Below, one piece after another: positions 6,816-15,161 of a stretch of DNA of 64,000 bases (position 1 is the first letter of the stretch; each line of letters starts with the position of its first letter). The position numbers were made by a program, and so were the translations under genes. This DNA is from Myxococcota bacterium (GTDB lineage Bacteria > Myxococcota_A > UBA796): NCBI GenBank assembly GCA_029251165.1, contig JAQXDW010000043.1:26019-90018 (forward strand), written 5' to 3'. The notes beneath the pieces are model-generated. The model had not been told where the DNA came from, did no database searches, and worked only from the letters and a program-made list of their open reading frames with translations.

Positions 6816-8960
6816 TCAGTCGACGACCTCGACCTCATCCCGGCTGACCGAGCGGATGAGATCGCGCAGCGCCTCGGCGCGCTCAGGGTGCTCCTCTCGC
6901 CAGACGTCTCGAAGCTGACCTGCGAGGTCCTTGCCACGCCGAAAGGCGCCGACCAGAGAGCCGGAGATGTCCGTCGGGCTGACGACCCGCTCCAGGATCT
7001 CTCCCAGGGAGCGTCCCTGCGCCCACCACTGACCGATGACGATCAGCTGATGGTCCCAGGTCGTCGGCAGGCCGGTCAGCTCCTCCGCTGCGGTCACCAC
7101 ATCGCTGACCTGGACCTGTGCGATCCGTCGACCGAGCCCCTTGTACTTCCGACTCTCCGGCACACCGACCCCACGGGGAAGCTCAGAGCACATGCCGCAG
7201 AGGACACCGAACAGCACGTCGATCTCCATGCTCTCGAAGAAGCCACCGAGCACCAGCTCGGTGGTGAACATCTCCTGGATCTGGACATGAGAGAGCACGA
7301 TCGCGCCAGCGTTGAAGGTGAGGTCCTCCTGGAGGTACCCGCAGTCAACGAGGAACTGGACCCGCTCCTCGAACTCAGCCCAGGTGGCGTCCTTGCCGGA
7401 GAGGGCGCGCCGCTTCAGGCGGTTGAGCTTCTTGACCTTGTGCTTGAGCTCCGCCTTCGAGGTGTGCTCCCCATCCCATCCATTTGCCAGGAGCTGCTGC
7501 TCAAGGCGCTTTGCGTCGGAGATGTCCGATTTCGCCTTTCGATCACGAAAGAACGCCAGGAACGAGCGCTCCACGATCTGCCGGATGCGATCGCTGTCGT
7601 GGCGGGAGAGCAGGTTGACCACCGAGTTCAGCGACAACGAGAACCGACTGCGGACGGGCTCATAGCTTGCGTTGAGGTAGCCCGTGAGCTGCGGCGTGAG
7701 CTGAGGGTAGTCCTCCAGGGTCGTCCGGATGACGACGGTTCCCTCGTCGTCCATGCCGCGCCGACCGGCCCGACCGGCCATCTGCATAAACTCACGGGTC
7801 GGCAGCGGGATCATGCCCTTGCCGTCGTATCGGAACAGTCCGTCAAACACCGCGGATCGCGCCGGCATGTTGATTCCGAGCGCGAAGGTGGAGGTGCAGT
7901 AGAGGACCTTGAGGAGCTTCGCCTCATACAGCTCCTCGACGAATGCCTTGAGCATCACGTGCAGGCCAGCATGGTGGAAGGCGATCCCCAGCTGATACAG
8001 CCGCTCCAGCGGCTGATACAGCGCAACCTCTGCGCCGGGAAGCTTCTTGAACGCCGCGAGCCGATCCTCCATCTCTTCGCGCTCTTCGTAGTCGAGCAGT
8101 CCACGGGGACGCCCCTCAGCGACGTGCCGACCGAGCCCGCGGGCGAGCTCCTCTGTGCCGCGACGAGAGAACACAAAGTAGAGGTAGGGCAGGTGCTCGT
8201 GGCGGAGCATGTGGAAGATGTCGATGTGGGAGGTCGCCTGGCTCAGCCCGCGCCCCCGGCCTCGACCCCGACCGCGATCCCGTCCCCGGCGATCGTCTGA
8301 TTTCTTGCGCAGCTTGTTGCCCATCTTGCGCTGCCAGGAGGCCTGTCGGCGCTGCATGTCCTTGACGGTCAGCAGGCCATGCTCTGCGGTCGCGATCCGA
8401 AAGCCCAGCGGCACCGCGCGCTTGTGCTCCTCGACCACCCTCACCGTCCGTCCACGGACCTCCTCGAGCCACGCAGAGAATTCTCCGAGGTTGGAGAGCG
8501 TCGCAGAGAGACCGACGATCTGGACGGCCTGCGGGAGATAGATCAGCACCTCTTCCCAGGTCGTGCCGCGCTCCTTGTCATCGAGGAAGTGAATCTCGTC
8601 GATGATCACCGCCGCAAGATCAGGAAGCGTCTCGCCAGCCAGGAGGATGTTGCGGAGGATCTCGGTGGTCATCACCCGACAGGGTGCATCACGTCGGATG
8701 ACCAGGTCTCCGGTGACCAGTCCGACGGTCTCCTCTCCCAGGAGCTTGCAGTAGTCGCGAAACTTCTGGTTGGAGAGCGCCTTGATCGGTGCGGTATAGA
8801 TGACCTGCTTGCCCTGCGCGAGGCTGCGCTCGACGAGCCAGTCCGCCACCAGAGTCTTTCCGGTTCCAGTGGGAGCACAGACAAGGACACTCTCGCCGGC
8901 AGTGAGCGCTGAGATGGCTTCGGACTGGAAGCCATCCAGCGTGAGTCCGCGATATTCCAT
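6816..8960 (-). CDS. Ski2-like DEAD/DEAH-box RNA helicase
   Basis: A superfamily II helicase of 714 residues. Motif I is APTGTGKT (29-36), motif II DEIH (121-124) and motif III SAT (152-154). The C-terminal RecA lobe has FHHAGL and the motif VI region MAGRAGRRGMDDEG, as in Ski2/Mtr4 and bacterial relatives that unwind structured RNA for decay or ribosome work. Between the two lobes (about residues 215-247) there is a basic, Arg/Gly-rich insertion with repeated RGRGR that looks like an RNA-binding tail. The ATG at 8960 has GAGGTTGG upstream. The C-terminus is acidic (DEVEVVD). It is divergent from the porin-like gene across a 78-bp gap. Confidence 0.92.
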   Translation of the reverse strand: MEYRGLTLDGFQSEAISALTAGESVLVCAPTGTGKTLVADWLVERSLAQGKQVIYTAPIKALSNQKFRDYCKLLGEETVGLVTGDLVIRRDAPCRVMTTEILRNILLAGETLPDLAAVIIDEIHFLDDKERGTTWEEVLIYLPQAVQIVGLSATLSNLGEFSAWLEEVRGRTVRVVEEHKRAVPLGFRIATAEHGLLTVKDMQRRQASWQRKMGNKLRKKSDDRRGRDRGRGRGRGRGLSQATSHIDIFHMLRHEHLPYLYFVFSRRGTEELARGLGRHVAEGRPRGLLDYEEREEMEDRLAAFKKLPGAEVALYQPLERLYQLGIAFHHAGLHVMLKAFVEELYEAKLLKVLYCTSTFALGINMPARSAVFDGLFRYDGKGMIPLPTREFMQMAGRAGRRGMDDEGTVVIRTTLEDYPQLTPQLTGYLNASYEPVRSRFSLSLNSVVNLLSRHDSDRIRQIVERSFLAFFRDRKAKSDISDAKRLEQQLLANGWDGEHTSKAELKHKVKKLNRLKRRALSGKDATWAEFEERVQFLVDCGYLQEDLTFNAGAIVLSHVQIQEMFTTELVLGGFFESMEIDVLFGVLCGMCSELPRGVGVPESRKYKGLGRRIAQVQVSDVVTAAEELTGLPTTWDHQLIVIGQWWAQGRSLGEILERVVSPTDISGSLVGAFRRGKDLAGQLRDVWREEHPERAEALRDLIRSVSRDEVEVVD

Positions 8961-9038
8961 TTTTCCAACCTCTGCCGTCGCATTAAATGAGTTTAAACCG
9001 CCGGCTACATGCCATTCCCCGATCCGTGAAGGTTCAGT

Positions 9039-10463
9039 ATGAGAGAAATGTGTGCCTGCTGGATCTTACTGGCTTCACCTATCGCAGTGGCAGCGGAAGA
9101 TCTGCCTTCCCCCCAAGATGAGCAGACGGAAGCTCCCGCTGTTCCTTCGAAAGTCACCGACAAGACCTTCAACCTCACGATCACATCGGACGGTCAGTAT
9201 GTCCTCAACGACGACGCCGTCACCCCCGTCGAGCTGGAGGCGCTGATCCAGTCGGAGGCTGGCCAGGAAGGGGCCTGGAAGATCAACCTGCCTCCTTCGG
9301 CCGCCAGCAGTGCCCTCTCCAGCATCACCGCCCTCCTGGATCAAGAAGGTGTCAGCGCAGTCCAGATCGCCACCGCGAGCGCGTCCACACCGCCCCTCGA
9401 CACGCCGCCACTCGACACGCCGCCCCTCGACACGCCGCCCCTCAGCACACTGCCCCCCGCAGGCCCGACGGTCCTGGTCGCCGCAGCTGCGCCGATCGTT
9501 CCGATCGCTGAGGTCCGCTTTGGCGGCTCAGCCACTGGGCTCACCAGCAGCGAAGAGCTGCTGCTCAGCGCGGTGATCAACCGAGCGGCTGTCGGCGCAG
9601 CCGGAACGCTCGGCGAGCACATCTCGACCGCTGTGCTGATGGAGGCTGTCGAGGTTCGAGACGAGTCCAGCACCGGCTACGTCGTCCGTCCCCGAGATGC
9701 CTACATCCGCTTTCCCGTGATCTCCACCGGACAGGTCACGGCAACCATTGGCGTCCAGGAGCCCATCTTTGGTCAGCAGACCTGGTTCGACGACGACGCG
9801 GATGGATTCTACACCGTCTCCCAGCGCTTCCAGTCCGTGACGGTGCTCAGCGCGCTCCACGGTGTCCGAGTCATGGGTGCAGCCGCGACCGCGCGTCTCC
9901 AGAAGGATCGTGGCGAGGTGTCGGTGATGATGAGCAACACCGGCGATGCTGCTGTGGCCGAGGACAACAACGGCAAGGATGTCTCCGCGAGGCTTCAGTA
10001 CACCCTCTCCGAGCCGGTCACCATCGCGCTCTCTGGTCGCAGCGGATCCCGCAACATCGATGACTCTGGCAGCCTCACCGCAGGAGATGCCGCTGTTCGG
10101 ATCAAGTATGGCGCCATCAGCGGTCTCTTCGAGGGCGTCATCGGGGTCAACGATGACGGCTCCGGAGACACCGATCAGCCCACTTTTGGCGGAACCAACA
10201 TCGCGCTGACGGCCGGCGTGCCGCTGCCCATCGAGCTGCTCGACACCCTCCGGGTGACCGGTCGCCTGGCCTTCTTTGATCCCAACCTCAGCACCCGCGA
10301 TGCAGATGCCTGGCTCCAGAACAATGTCGGTCTGACCGTCAGCTGGCAGACCACGGGCACAACACAGCTGCTCTCTGGGCTTGGCTACGAGGTCTACGTC
10401 CCCATTGATGCCACCATACCGATCAGCCACCGAGCGCTCGTCGAGACGATCTTCCAGTTCTAA
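9039..10463 (+). CDS. Secreted protein: ExbD-like periplasmic domain fused to a porin-like beta-barrel
   Basis: 474 residues with an N-terminal signal peptide (about 1-19). Residues 42-113 read like the periplasmic domain of ExbD/TolR: a beta strand with DGQYVLND, a 'VTPVELEALI' helix, and a 'LLDQEGVSAVQIAT' close. A Pro/Leu/Asp/Thr linker (118-140) with four near-copies of PPLDT follows. The remainder (about 158-474) alternates hydrophobic and polar residues, is glycine-rich and ends in Phe, like an outer-membrane barrel of the phosphate-selective porin kind. I infer an outer-membrane channel with a periplasmic plug or peptidoglycan/Ton-interacting domain. A GAAGG ribosome site precedes the ATG. 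Confidence 0.6.
   Translation: MREMCACWILLASPIAVAAEDLPSPQDEQTEAPAVPSKVTDKTFNLTITSDGQYVLNDDAVTPVELEALIQSEAGQEGAWKINLPPSAASSALSSITALLDQEGVSAVQIATASASTPPLDTPPLDTPPLDTPPLSTLPPAGPTVLVAAAAPIVPIAEVRFGGSATGLTSSEELLLSAVINRAAVGAAGTLGEHISTAVLMEAVEVRDESSTGYVVRPRDAYIRFPVISTGQVTATIGVQEPIFGQQTWFDDDADGFYTVSQRFQSVTVLSALHGVRVMGAAATARLQKDRGEVSVMMSNTGDAAVAEDNNGKDVSARLQYTLSEPVTIALSGRSGSRNIDDSGSLTAGDAAVRIKYGAISGLFEGVIGVNDDGSGDTDQPTFGGTNIALTAGVPLPIELLDTLRVTGRLAFFDPNLSTRDADAWLQNNVGLTVSWQTTGTTQLLSGLGYEVYVPIDATIPISHRALVETIFQF
9388..9447 (+). repeat. Four tandem 15-bp repeats encoding PPLDT
   Basis: The unit ccgcccctcgacacg recurs four times with few changes and encodes the Pro-rich linker between the ExbD-like domain and the barrel of the secreted protein. 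In-phase repeats like this can change copy number without a frameshift. Confidence 0.85.
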
Positions 10464-10482
10464 GGTTCGTCAGCTTCGAACC
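10464..10482 (+). other. Short hairpin directly after the porin-like gene
   Basis: GGTTCG (10464-10469) and CGAACC (10477-10482) form a 6-bp stem with a 7-nt loop immediately after the TAA stop. There is no T tract, so it is at best a weak terminator or an mRNA-stabilising hairpin. Confidence 0.25.
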
Positions 10483-10533
10483 AATTGATGCGGTTAATCC
10501 GACGGACTTGACCGCATGCGTGTGGTGTTCTGA

Positions 10534-10549
10534 GGCTTGTCTACAAGCC
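10534..10549. promoter_or_regulatory. 16-bp dyad, possible operator before the first ASST-like gene
   Basis: GGCTTGT-CT-ACAAGCC is a perfect inverted repeat with a 2-bp spacer, 51 bp upstream of the ATG at 10600 in a 136-bp gap. The compact form suits a dimeric regulator better than a terminator, but no regulator is identified. Confidence 0.35.
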
Positions 10550-10599
10550 CCTGACGACATTCCGGTGACCTCCCGCTACATGTATGGAGGGAGATCACG

Positions 10600-12039
10600 A
10601 TGCAACTCATCATCGCGCTGTTTGGCTGTCAGCCCGCGCTCGTCGGCGTCGAAGACACCGCAACACCCAGTGACACCGGGAAGAGTGACACTCTTCTGCC
10701 AGGAGACACCGGAGACACCGACGACACCGACGACACCGACGACACCAGCAACGTCCTGGAGTGGCCGTTCGGCACGGCAGAGGTCGATCTGCATGCAGAC
10801 GTGGACACCGTCTTAGAGGTGAACTTCACCCTCCAGGAGGCCGCCGATGCCACCTGGGTTGCCTACACCTTCGAAGACGACACCTGGCAGGAGACTCCCT
10901 CCCGTGCACGAGGCGTCGGCGAGCACACCCAGGTCCTCCTCGGCACCCCACAGGACGTCATCGTCACCATCGAGCTGTACGCCGAGATCGACGGAACGGT
11001 CTACGTCTCCAGCCGCCAGCTTGAGGCAGAGACCGGCTCGCTGCCCGGCAACCTCGACGATGCCGAGCTGCTGCTCTGGGAGGACGAGGCCGATCCAGAC
11101 CCCTGGCTGCTGACCAGCGTCGATGTCGGCAGCAGCAACTTCTATGGTCCCTGCTACACCGTCATCATCGACCGGAAGGGCCGAGTGGTCTGGTACCACC
11201 TCACGTCCGACAGCCGGCTGACCATGTTCCCGCGAGTCAGCCAGGACGGCACCCACATCCTGTTTGACGCCACGACCTACTACACCTTCGGCAGCGAGCG
11301 CCCCAGCCTCACTCGGATGACCCTCGATCAGACCCAGGTAGAGATCCGCGAGATCGATCGCATGGGTCTGACCTACGACGAGCTGCCCGACGGCACCATC
11401 CTCTACGACTACAACGCCGACGGAACCCGCTACGAGATCCACGCCCTGTACCCCGACGACACCGACGAGCAGGTGTGGAGCTGCTACGACTGGATGCAGG
11501 AATTCCGCAGCGTCAGCTACTGGGACTGCGCGGCGAACACTGTGCTGTGGAACGAGGACAGCAACACCATCCTCTACTCGATGTTCCAGACCTCCACCGT
11601 GGTCGAGGTCTCCTGGGAGACCGGCGAGGTCGTCCGGCAGTTCGGTCAGCTGGAGGGCGCATGGGCGGTCGATCCCGAGTCCTCCAACCTCGACCTGCAG
11701 CACTACCCCAACTACACCGCCGACGGGACCCTCATTGTCTCCACCCATGTTCCTGGCCAGGCTTACCAGCAGCGGGCACGGGAGTTCGTGGTCAACGACA
11801 CCACCCAGACCCTCGAGGAGATCTGGACCTATGCCGGGAGCGGCTACTACGCCGAGTACGCCGGAGAGGCCAAGCGGCTCCCCAGCGGGCACACCCTCCA
11901 GGGCTTCGGAACCGACGGCGCCATCCACGAGATCAACGCACAGGCTCAGATGGTCTGGGGGGTGGAGTGGCGGAACAAGCTGCTCGGCACCGCCACTCCG
12001 TTCACAGACCTCTACGCCCTCAACGAGGGCGGCTGGTAG
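10600..12039 (+). CDS. Arylsulfotransferase (ASST)-like lipoprotein with Asp/Thr linker
   Basis: 479 residues. The very short signal MQLIIALFGC ends in a lipobox at Cys10. An Asp/Thr-rich linker (about 18-49) tethers a beta-propeller-like domain. The repeat phrases 'VVEVSWETGEVVRQFG', 'HYPNYTADGTLIVSTH' and 'EAKRLPSGHTL' match the ASST/ASST_2 families, which either transfer sulfate between phenols in the periplasm or are non-catalytic relatives. The enzymatic activity is uncertain because I could not align the catalytic His. A GGAGGG ribosome site is present (ggagggagatcacgATG). Two relatives lie within 5 kb. Confidence 0.75.
   Translation: MQLIIALFGCQPALVGVEDTATPSDTGKSDTLLPGDTGDTDDTDDTDDTSNVLEWPFGTAEVDLHADVDTVLEVNFTLQEAADATWVAYTFEDDTWQETPSRARGVGEHTQVLLGTPQDVIVTIELYAEIDGTVYVSSRQLEAETGSLPGNLDDAELLLWEDEADPDPWLLTSVDVGSSNFYGPCYTVIIDRKGRVVWYHLTSDSRLTMFPRVSQDGTHILFDATTYYTFGSERPSLTRMTLDQTQVEIREIDRMGLTYDELPDGTILYDYNADGTRYEIHALYPDDTDEQVWSCYDWMQEFRSVSYWDCAANTVLWNEDSNTILYSMFQTSTVVEVSWETGEVVRQFGQLEGAWAVDPESSNLDLQHYPNYTADGTLIVSTHVPGQAYQQRAREFVVNDTTQTLEEIWTYAGSGYYAEYAGEAKRLPSGHTLQGFGTDGAIHEINAQAQMVWGVEWRNKLLGTATPFTDLYALNEGGW
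10700..10747 (+). repeat. Asp/Thr-encoding short repeats (DTGDTDDTDDTDDT)
   Basis: Tandem copies of gacaccgac encode the acidic linker of the ASST-like lipoprotein. Similar linkers appear in other lipoproteins of this window. Confidence 0.8.
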
Positions 12040-12078
12040 CCAGCACGCAGCAGCGATCTGAGGCGCGCTGGCCGCAGC

Positions 12079-12669
12079 TTAGTAGCTGATGTAGCCCACT
12101 TCCCAGTCGTATGAGAAGTCATCCTTCTTACCCAGCGAGGCGAACGAGGCGGCGTACCAGGCTGCACCATCGTAGGCCATCAGCACCTGGGCGTGACCGT
12201 AGTACTCCGGGACATAGCCATAGGGAACCACGGAGCCCTCGAGGGTCGCGATGTCGCTCCCCTCGGCCTTCCCCAGGTTGCAGCCCACGCCAGTGTCCGT
12301 GATGACCTGGACGTTGCTGATCTGAACATCGTACGCCCAATCACAGATCGTGCAGTCGCTGCGCTCTCCGACCGAGTTCAGGTCGTAGCTGACGCGGCAG
12401 AGATCTTCACCGTCGCCGTCATCCGAGATGATGTAGAACTCCTCCGTGCCGGTGTAGCCGTCGGAGACCGTCGCAGCTCCGGACCGGCCCATGAGCGCAG
12501 AGCCCGTGTCGGCGTCGGCGTCGGTGTCCGCGTCGGTGTCCGCGTCGGTGTCGGCATCCGTGTCGGTGTCGGTGTCGGCGTCAGCCTCTTCAGTGCCAGT
12601 GTCGTCCTTGTCGCCGCAGCCGAGGGTCATTGTGCCTGCCAGAAGGCTCAGCAGTGTAAGGGTTCTCAT
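12079..12669 (-). CDS. Lipoprotein with (DADT)n linker, unknown domain
   Basis: 196 residues. The signal peptide ends at a lipobox (LGCGDK, Cys18), followed by an Asp/Ala/Thr repeat linker and a C-terminal domain of about 135 residues with five cysteines, including a DCTICDW cluster and VGCNLG. I do not recognise the domain. The ribosome site GAGGAGGAG precedes the ATG and overlaps the end of the upstream ASST-like gene, whose stop is only 12 nt away, so the two are probably co-transcribed. It converges on the first ASST-like gene. Confidence 0.7.
   Translation of the reverse strand: MRTLTLLSLLAGTMTLGCGDKDDTGTEEADADTDTDTDADTDADTDADTDADADTGSALMGRSGAATVSDGYTGTEEFYIISDDGDGEDLCRVSYDLNSVGERSDCTICDWAYDVQISNVQVITDTGVGCNLGKAEGSDIATLEGSVVPYGYVPEYYGHAQVLMAYDGAAWYAASFASLGKKDDFSYDWEVGYISY
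12504..12590 (-). repeat. Hexanucleotide-based (DADT)n repeat tract
   Basis: Imperfect repeats of gcgtcggtgtcc/gcgtcggtgtcg on the plus strand encode alternating Asp-Ala-Asp-Thr on the minus strand. They lie just after the lipobox of the lipoprotein gene. The tract is in phase and has no spacers, so it is not a CRISPR. Confidence 0.85.
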
Positions 12670-12681
12670 GGTGTCTCCTCC

Positions 12682-14061
12682 TCAGAGAAAGTTGTACAGG
12701 TCTTCAAGGAAGACCGACCGACCCAGCAAGCGATTGCCTGACCAGTCGACCTCCCAGACGATCTCACCCACGGGATTAACCTCCCGAAGGTGCGCGCTGC
12801 TGCCGTAATTGTGGAGGGTGTTGCCGTTGTCTAGACGGTGAGCCTCTCCGGCTGTGTCTGCGTGGATCCCCTCTCCCTCCCCGAAGCTCCAGATCTCCTC
12901 CAGCGCCTGGGTCTCCTCGTTGACGACGTACTCCCTCACCACCGTCTCCAGATCTCCGGTGGTGGTGTGAGTCGAGAGGAGGATGTGCCCATCGTCCAGG
13001 AAGTGAGCGCCATGCTGCCAAGAGAACTGAGACGATGACGGCTCGAAGCTCCACGACGGGTTCTGCCCCCAGTAGTGGAGGGTGTTGCCGCTCTGGTCCA
13101 GCTCGATGACGGAGGAGTTGGTGTAGAAGCTGTAGAGGAACGTGTCGGTCTCCTCGTGCCAGTAGAGGGTATTGGACTGGCAGTAGTCGACGCTGAAGCT
13201 GTCCGGACAGCTCCAGAAGTCCTCAGCCTCGCCGCCGGGGGGACGGCGGCGGAGGTACTCGGTGGTCAGATCTGCGGCTCCCCACACCAGTGTCCCATCA
13301 GACTGCTCGACGAAGGCGTGGTGCAGGCCGGGCGCAGAGACCGTCTCGACGATCGTCCCGTCGAGCTTCATCCGATGGATCTGAGAGCCCTCGCCGGAAT
13401 CGAACTGTGACCAGTAGGTCGCCTCGTCCCAGAGAATGTCGTCTCCGTCGTAGGACACACGCAGGAAGATGGACCAGTTGTCGTCCGGTGTCTCCATGGC
13501 CCAGATGTATCGTCCCTGGCGGTCGAGGATGAACTTCCAGAAGGTGCCGCCGGTCCAGCCGCCGGCGCGAGCATTGACCGAGGAGAGGAGGTAGCGGTCG
13601 CCATCAACCCAGGCGGTCGGCTCGGAGGTGAGCAGGTCAGGAACAGGCAGCCCCTCTGGGAGCGGGCCGGTGGTGGCGCTGTGGCTCAAGGAGGTGCTGG
13701 CTTCGCCGTCGAGGGTGCCCTCGAACTGCCAGCTGAGCGCAGTCTCAAACGGGATGCCGATGAGGATGACCTCTGCCTGCTCGCCGTCAGATAGCGACAG
13801 CTGAGGGGTCTCCAGAGGCTCTCCGCCGGTCTCTTGGAAGATGATGCGGCCCTCAAGCTCGCCGCGCTGGACCCACGAGACCACGATGAGGCTGCCGATC
13901 TGCGGATGGGGGGCCGATGTCATACCAAAGGCGCCAATCGAGGTATCGTCGACTGGAGTGGGCCCTGAAGGGGTGTCCCCAGACGAGCGGCCTGAGTCCA
14001 GTTCCCCAGAAGACGCACATCCGACCAGGACAGCGGCATGCATGAGAGAGATTAAAGACAC
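12682..14061 (-). CDS. Arylsulfotransferase (ASST)-like lipoprotein
   Basis: About 459 residues from the preferred GTG at 14061, which gives the signal MSLISLMHAAVLVGC; a GTG at 14100 would add 13 residues and has no clear ribosome site. The mature part repeats the ASST-like phrases of the gene at 10600: 'SVIELDQSGNTLHYWG', 'HGAHFLDDGHILLSTH', 'EEIWSFGEG' and 'GEAHRLDNGNTLHNYG'. It is a close paralogue of that gene and likely sits on the periplasmic or outer face. It is followed after 12 nt by the (DADT)n lipoprotein gene. Confidence 0.72.
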   Translation of the reverse strand: MSLISLMHAAVLVGCASSGELDSGRSSGDTPSGPTPVDDTSIGAFGMTSAPHPQIGSLIVVSWVQRGELEGRIIFQETGGEPLETPQLSLSDGEQAEVILIGIPFETALSWQFEGTLDGEASTSLSHSATTGPLPEGLPVPDLLTSEPTAWVDGDRYLLSSVNARAGGWTGGTFWKFILDRQGRYIWAMETPDDNWSIFLRVSYDGDDILWDEATYWSQFDSGEGSQIHRMKLDGTIVETVSAPGLHHAFVEQSDGTLVWGAADLTTEYLRRRPPGGEAEDFWSCPDSFSVDYCQSNTLYWHEETDTFLYSFYTNSSVIELDQSGNTLHYWGQNPSWSFEPSSSQFSWQHGAHFLDDGHILLSTHTTTGDLETVVREYVVNEETQALEEIWSFGEGEGIHADTAGEAHRLDNGNTLHNYGSSAHLREVNPVGEIVWEVDWSGNRLLGRSVFLEDLYNFL

Positions 14062-14247
14062 TGAAGTACAGGTGCCCTCAAATTCGAGAACATGCAACAC
14101 ACGATTCGCTGTTCAGGCGCTCGGAATAGAGCGGCTCCTCACGGGCCTCTATGTCAAGTGTTCTCCAATTGACACCGGCTGAGACCAAGCGGAACGTATA
14201 CATCGCCCGGATTCCAGGCTACATCTGTTTGCCCGAGGAGGAGCCTC

Positions 14248-15156
14248 ATGTCCCCGTTTCGATTTGCAGCCATCGCGTTGGCTGTCCCCCTTGCCGGCTG
14301 CGACAAGGTGATTGTGCTGGAAGATGGCAACAACTACACCTACTCCGGTGATGTCACGATTCCCGCCTACCTGACGGCACCCGCGACCGATGTCGAGCTG
14401 TGCTGGGACCAGGTGCTCAACGACATCCAGTGCCACGAGCTCGAGCCGACCGAGGACATCAACCTCGTCTCCCTCATCCGCTTCCCCCACCTCACCGAGG
14501 AGGACGTGGAGTATAAGGTCAGCAATGACTCGCTGCAGCAGGTCGATCAGGACGGCTACGTCGAGCTGGAGACCATGGGCGGCACCTGCGCCAACCTCTC
14601 GGAGCTGTCGTTCTTCGGCACCCCGATCGATGTTCCCAACGAGTACAACGCGGACAGCACCTACCTGCTGACGGTCTCCACCGGAACCACCACCGGCCTC
14701 GGGACTCGAGTGATGGCGTTCCTCACCCCGACGGAAGGCGAAGAGGGCACCTCGGTCGGCCTGGAGTCCGGCTGCGGCGTGCTCGACTTCGAGGGTGACA
14801 TCGAGTCCCTCACCAGCATCCCCGTCAAGCTCGATGGTCCATGGGTCTTCGACTGGAGTGCACTGACCACCAACGGCCTCGGCAACACCCTCAACCTCGC
14901 CAACGTCGACGGCTTGCTGCTGGGCTACTACGCCGGCGCCAGCACCCAGGACCTCCAGGAGCAGTTCCTCGATCTGGAGCTGATTGCAGACAAGACCTGG
15001 TCGACCACCCTGTCTGGCACGACCGGCTTCGATCTCGCCGAGCTGTCGGACTTCACCGGCTTCACCGCTGACGGCACATGGATCCTGGGCCTGACCTGCT
15101 CCACCTGCGCCAACCCCGCCCCGCTGTTTCTCACCGTCCTTGAGCCAAGCGAGTAA
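14248..15156 (+). CDS. Lipoprotein of unknown function
   Basis: 302 residues with a clear lipoprotein signal (MSPFRFAAIALAVPLAGC, Cys18; Asp at +2). The rest is beta-rich and acidic with scattered cysteine pairs, including a terminal CSTCAN. I do not recognise a family. A strong GAGGAGGAG ribosome site precedes the ATG. It is the first gene of a plus-strand run: the next gene (ASST-like) starts 5 nt after its stop and the FadL gene follows. This suggests a shared role at the outer membrane. Confidence 0.7.
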   Translation: MSPFRFAAIALAVPLAGCDKVIVLEDGNNYTYSGDVTIPAYLTAPATDVELCWDQVLNDIQCHELEPTEDINLVSLIRFPHLTEEDVEYKVSNDSLQQVDQDGYVELETMGGTCANLSELSFFGTPIDVPNEYNADSTYLLTVSTGTTTGLGTRVMAFLTPTEGEEGTSVGLESGCGVLDFEGDIESLTSIPVKLDGPWVFDWSALTTNGLGNTLNLANVDGLLLGYYAGASTQDLQEQFLDLELIADKTWSTTLSGTTGFDLAELSDFTGFTADGTWILGLTCSTCANPAPLFLTVLEPSE

Positions 15157-15161
15157 GCCTG

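Noticed and set aside
6747..8300. 517-codon plus-strand ORF
   Set aside because: It lies opposite the Ski2-like helicase, which has all helicase motifs; the shadow has no motif.
10464..10482. Rho-independent terminator
   Set aside because: The stem is short and lacks the T tract; kept only as a hairpin.
14101..14247. Paired TTGACA boxes in the divergent gap
   Set aside because: The best -10-like boxes (TATACA, TATTCC) are 22-23 nt away, beyond normal spacing on both strands.
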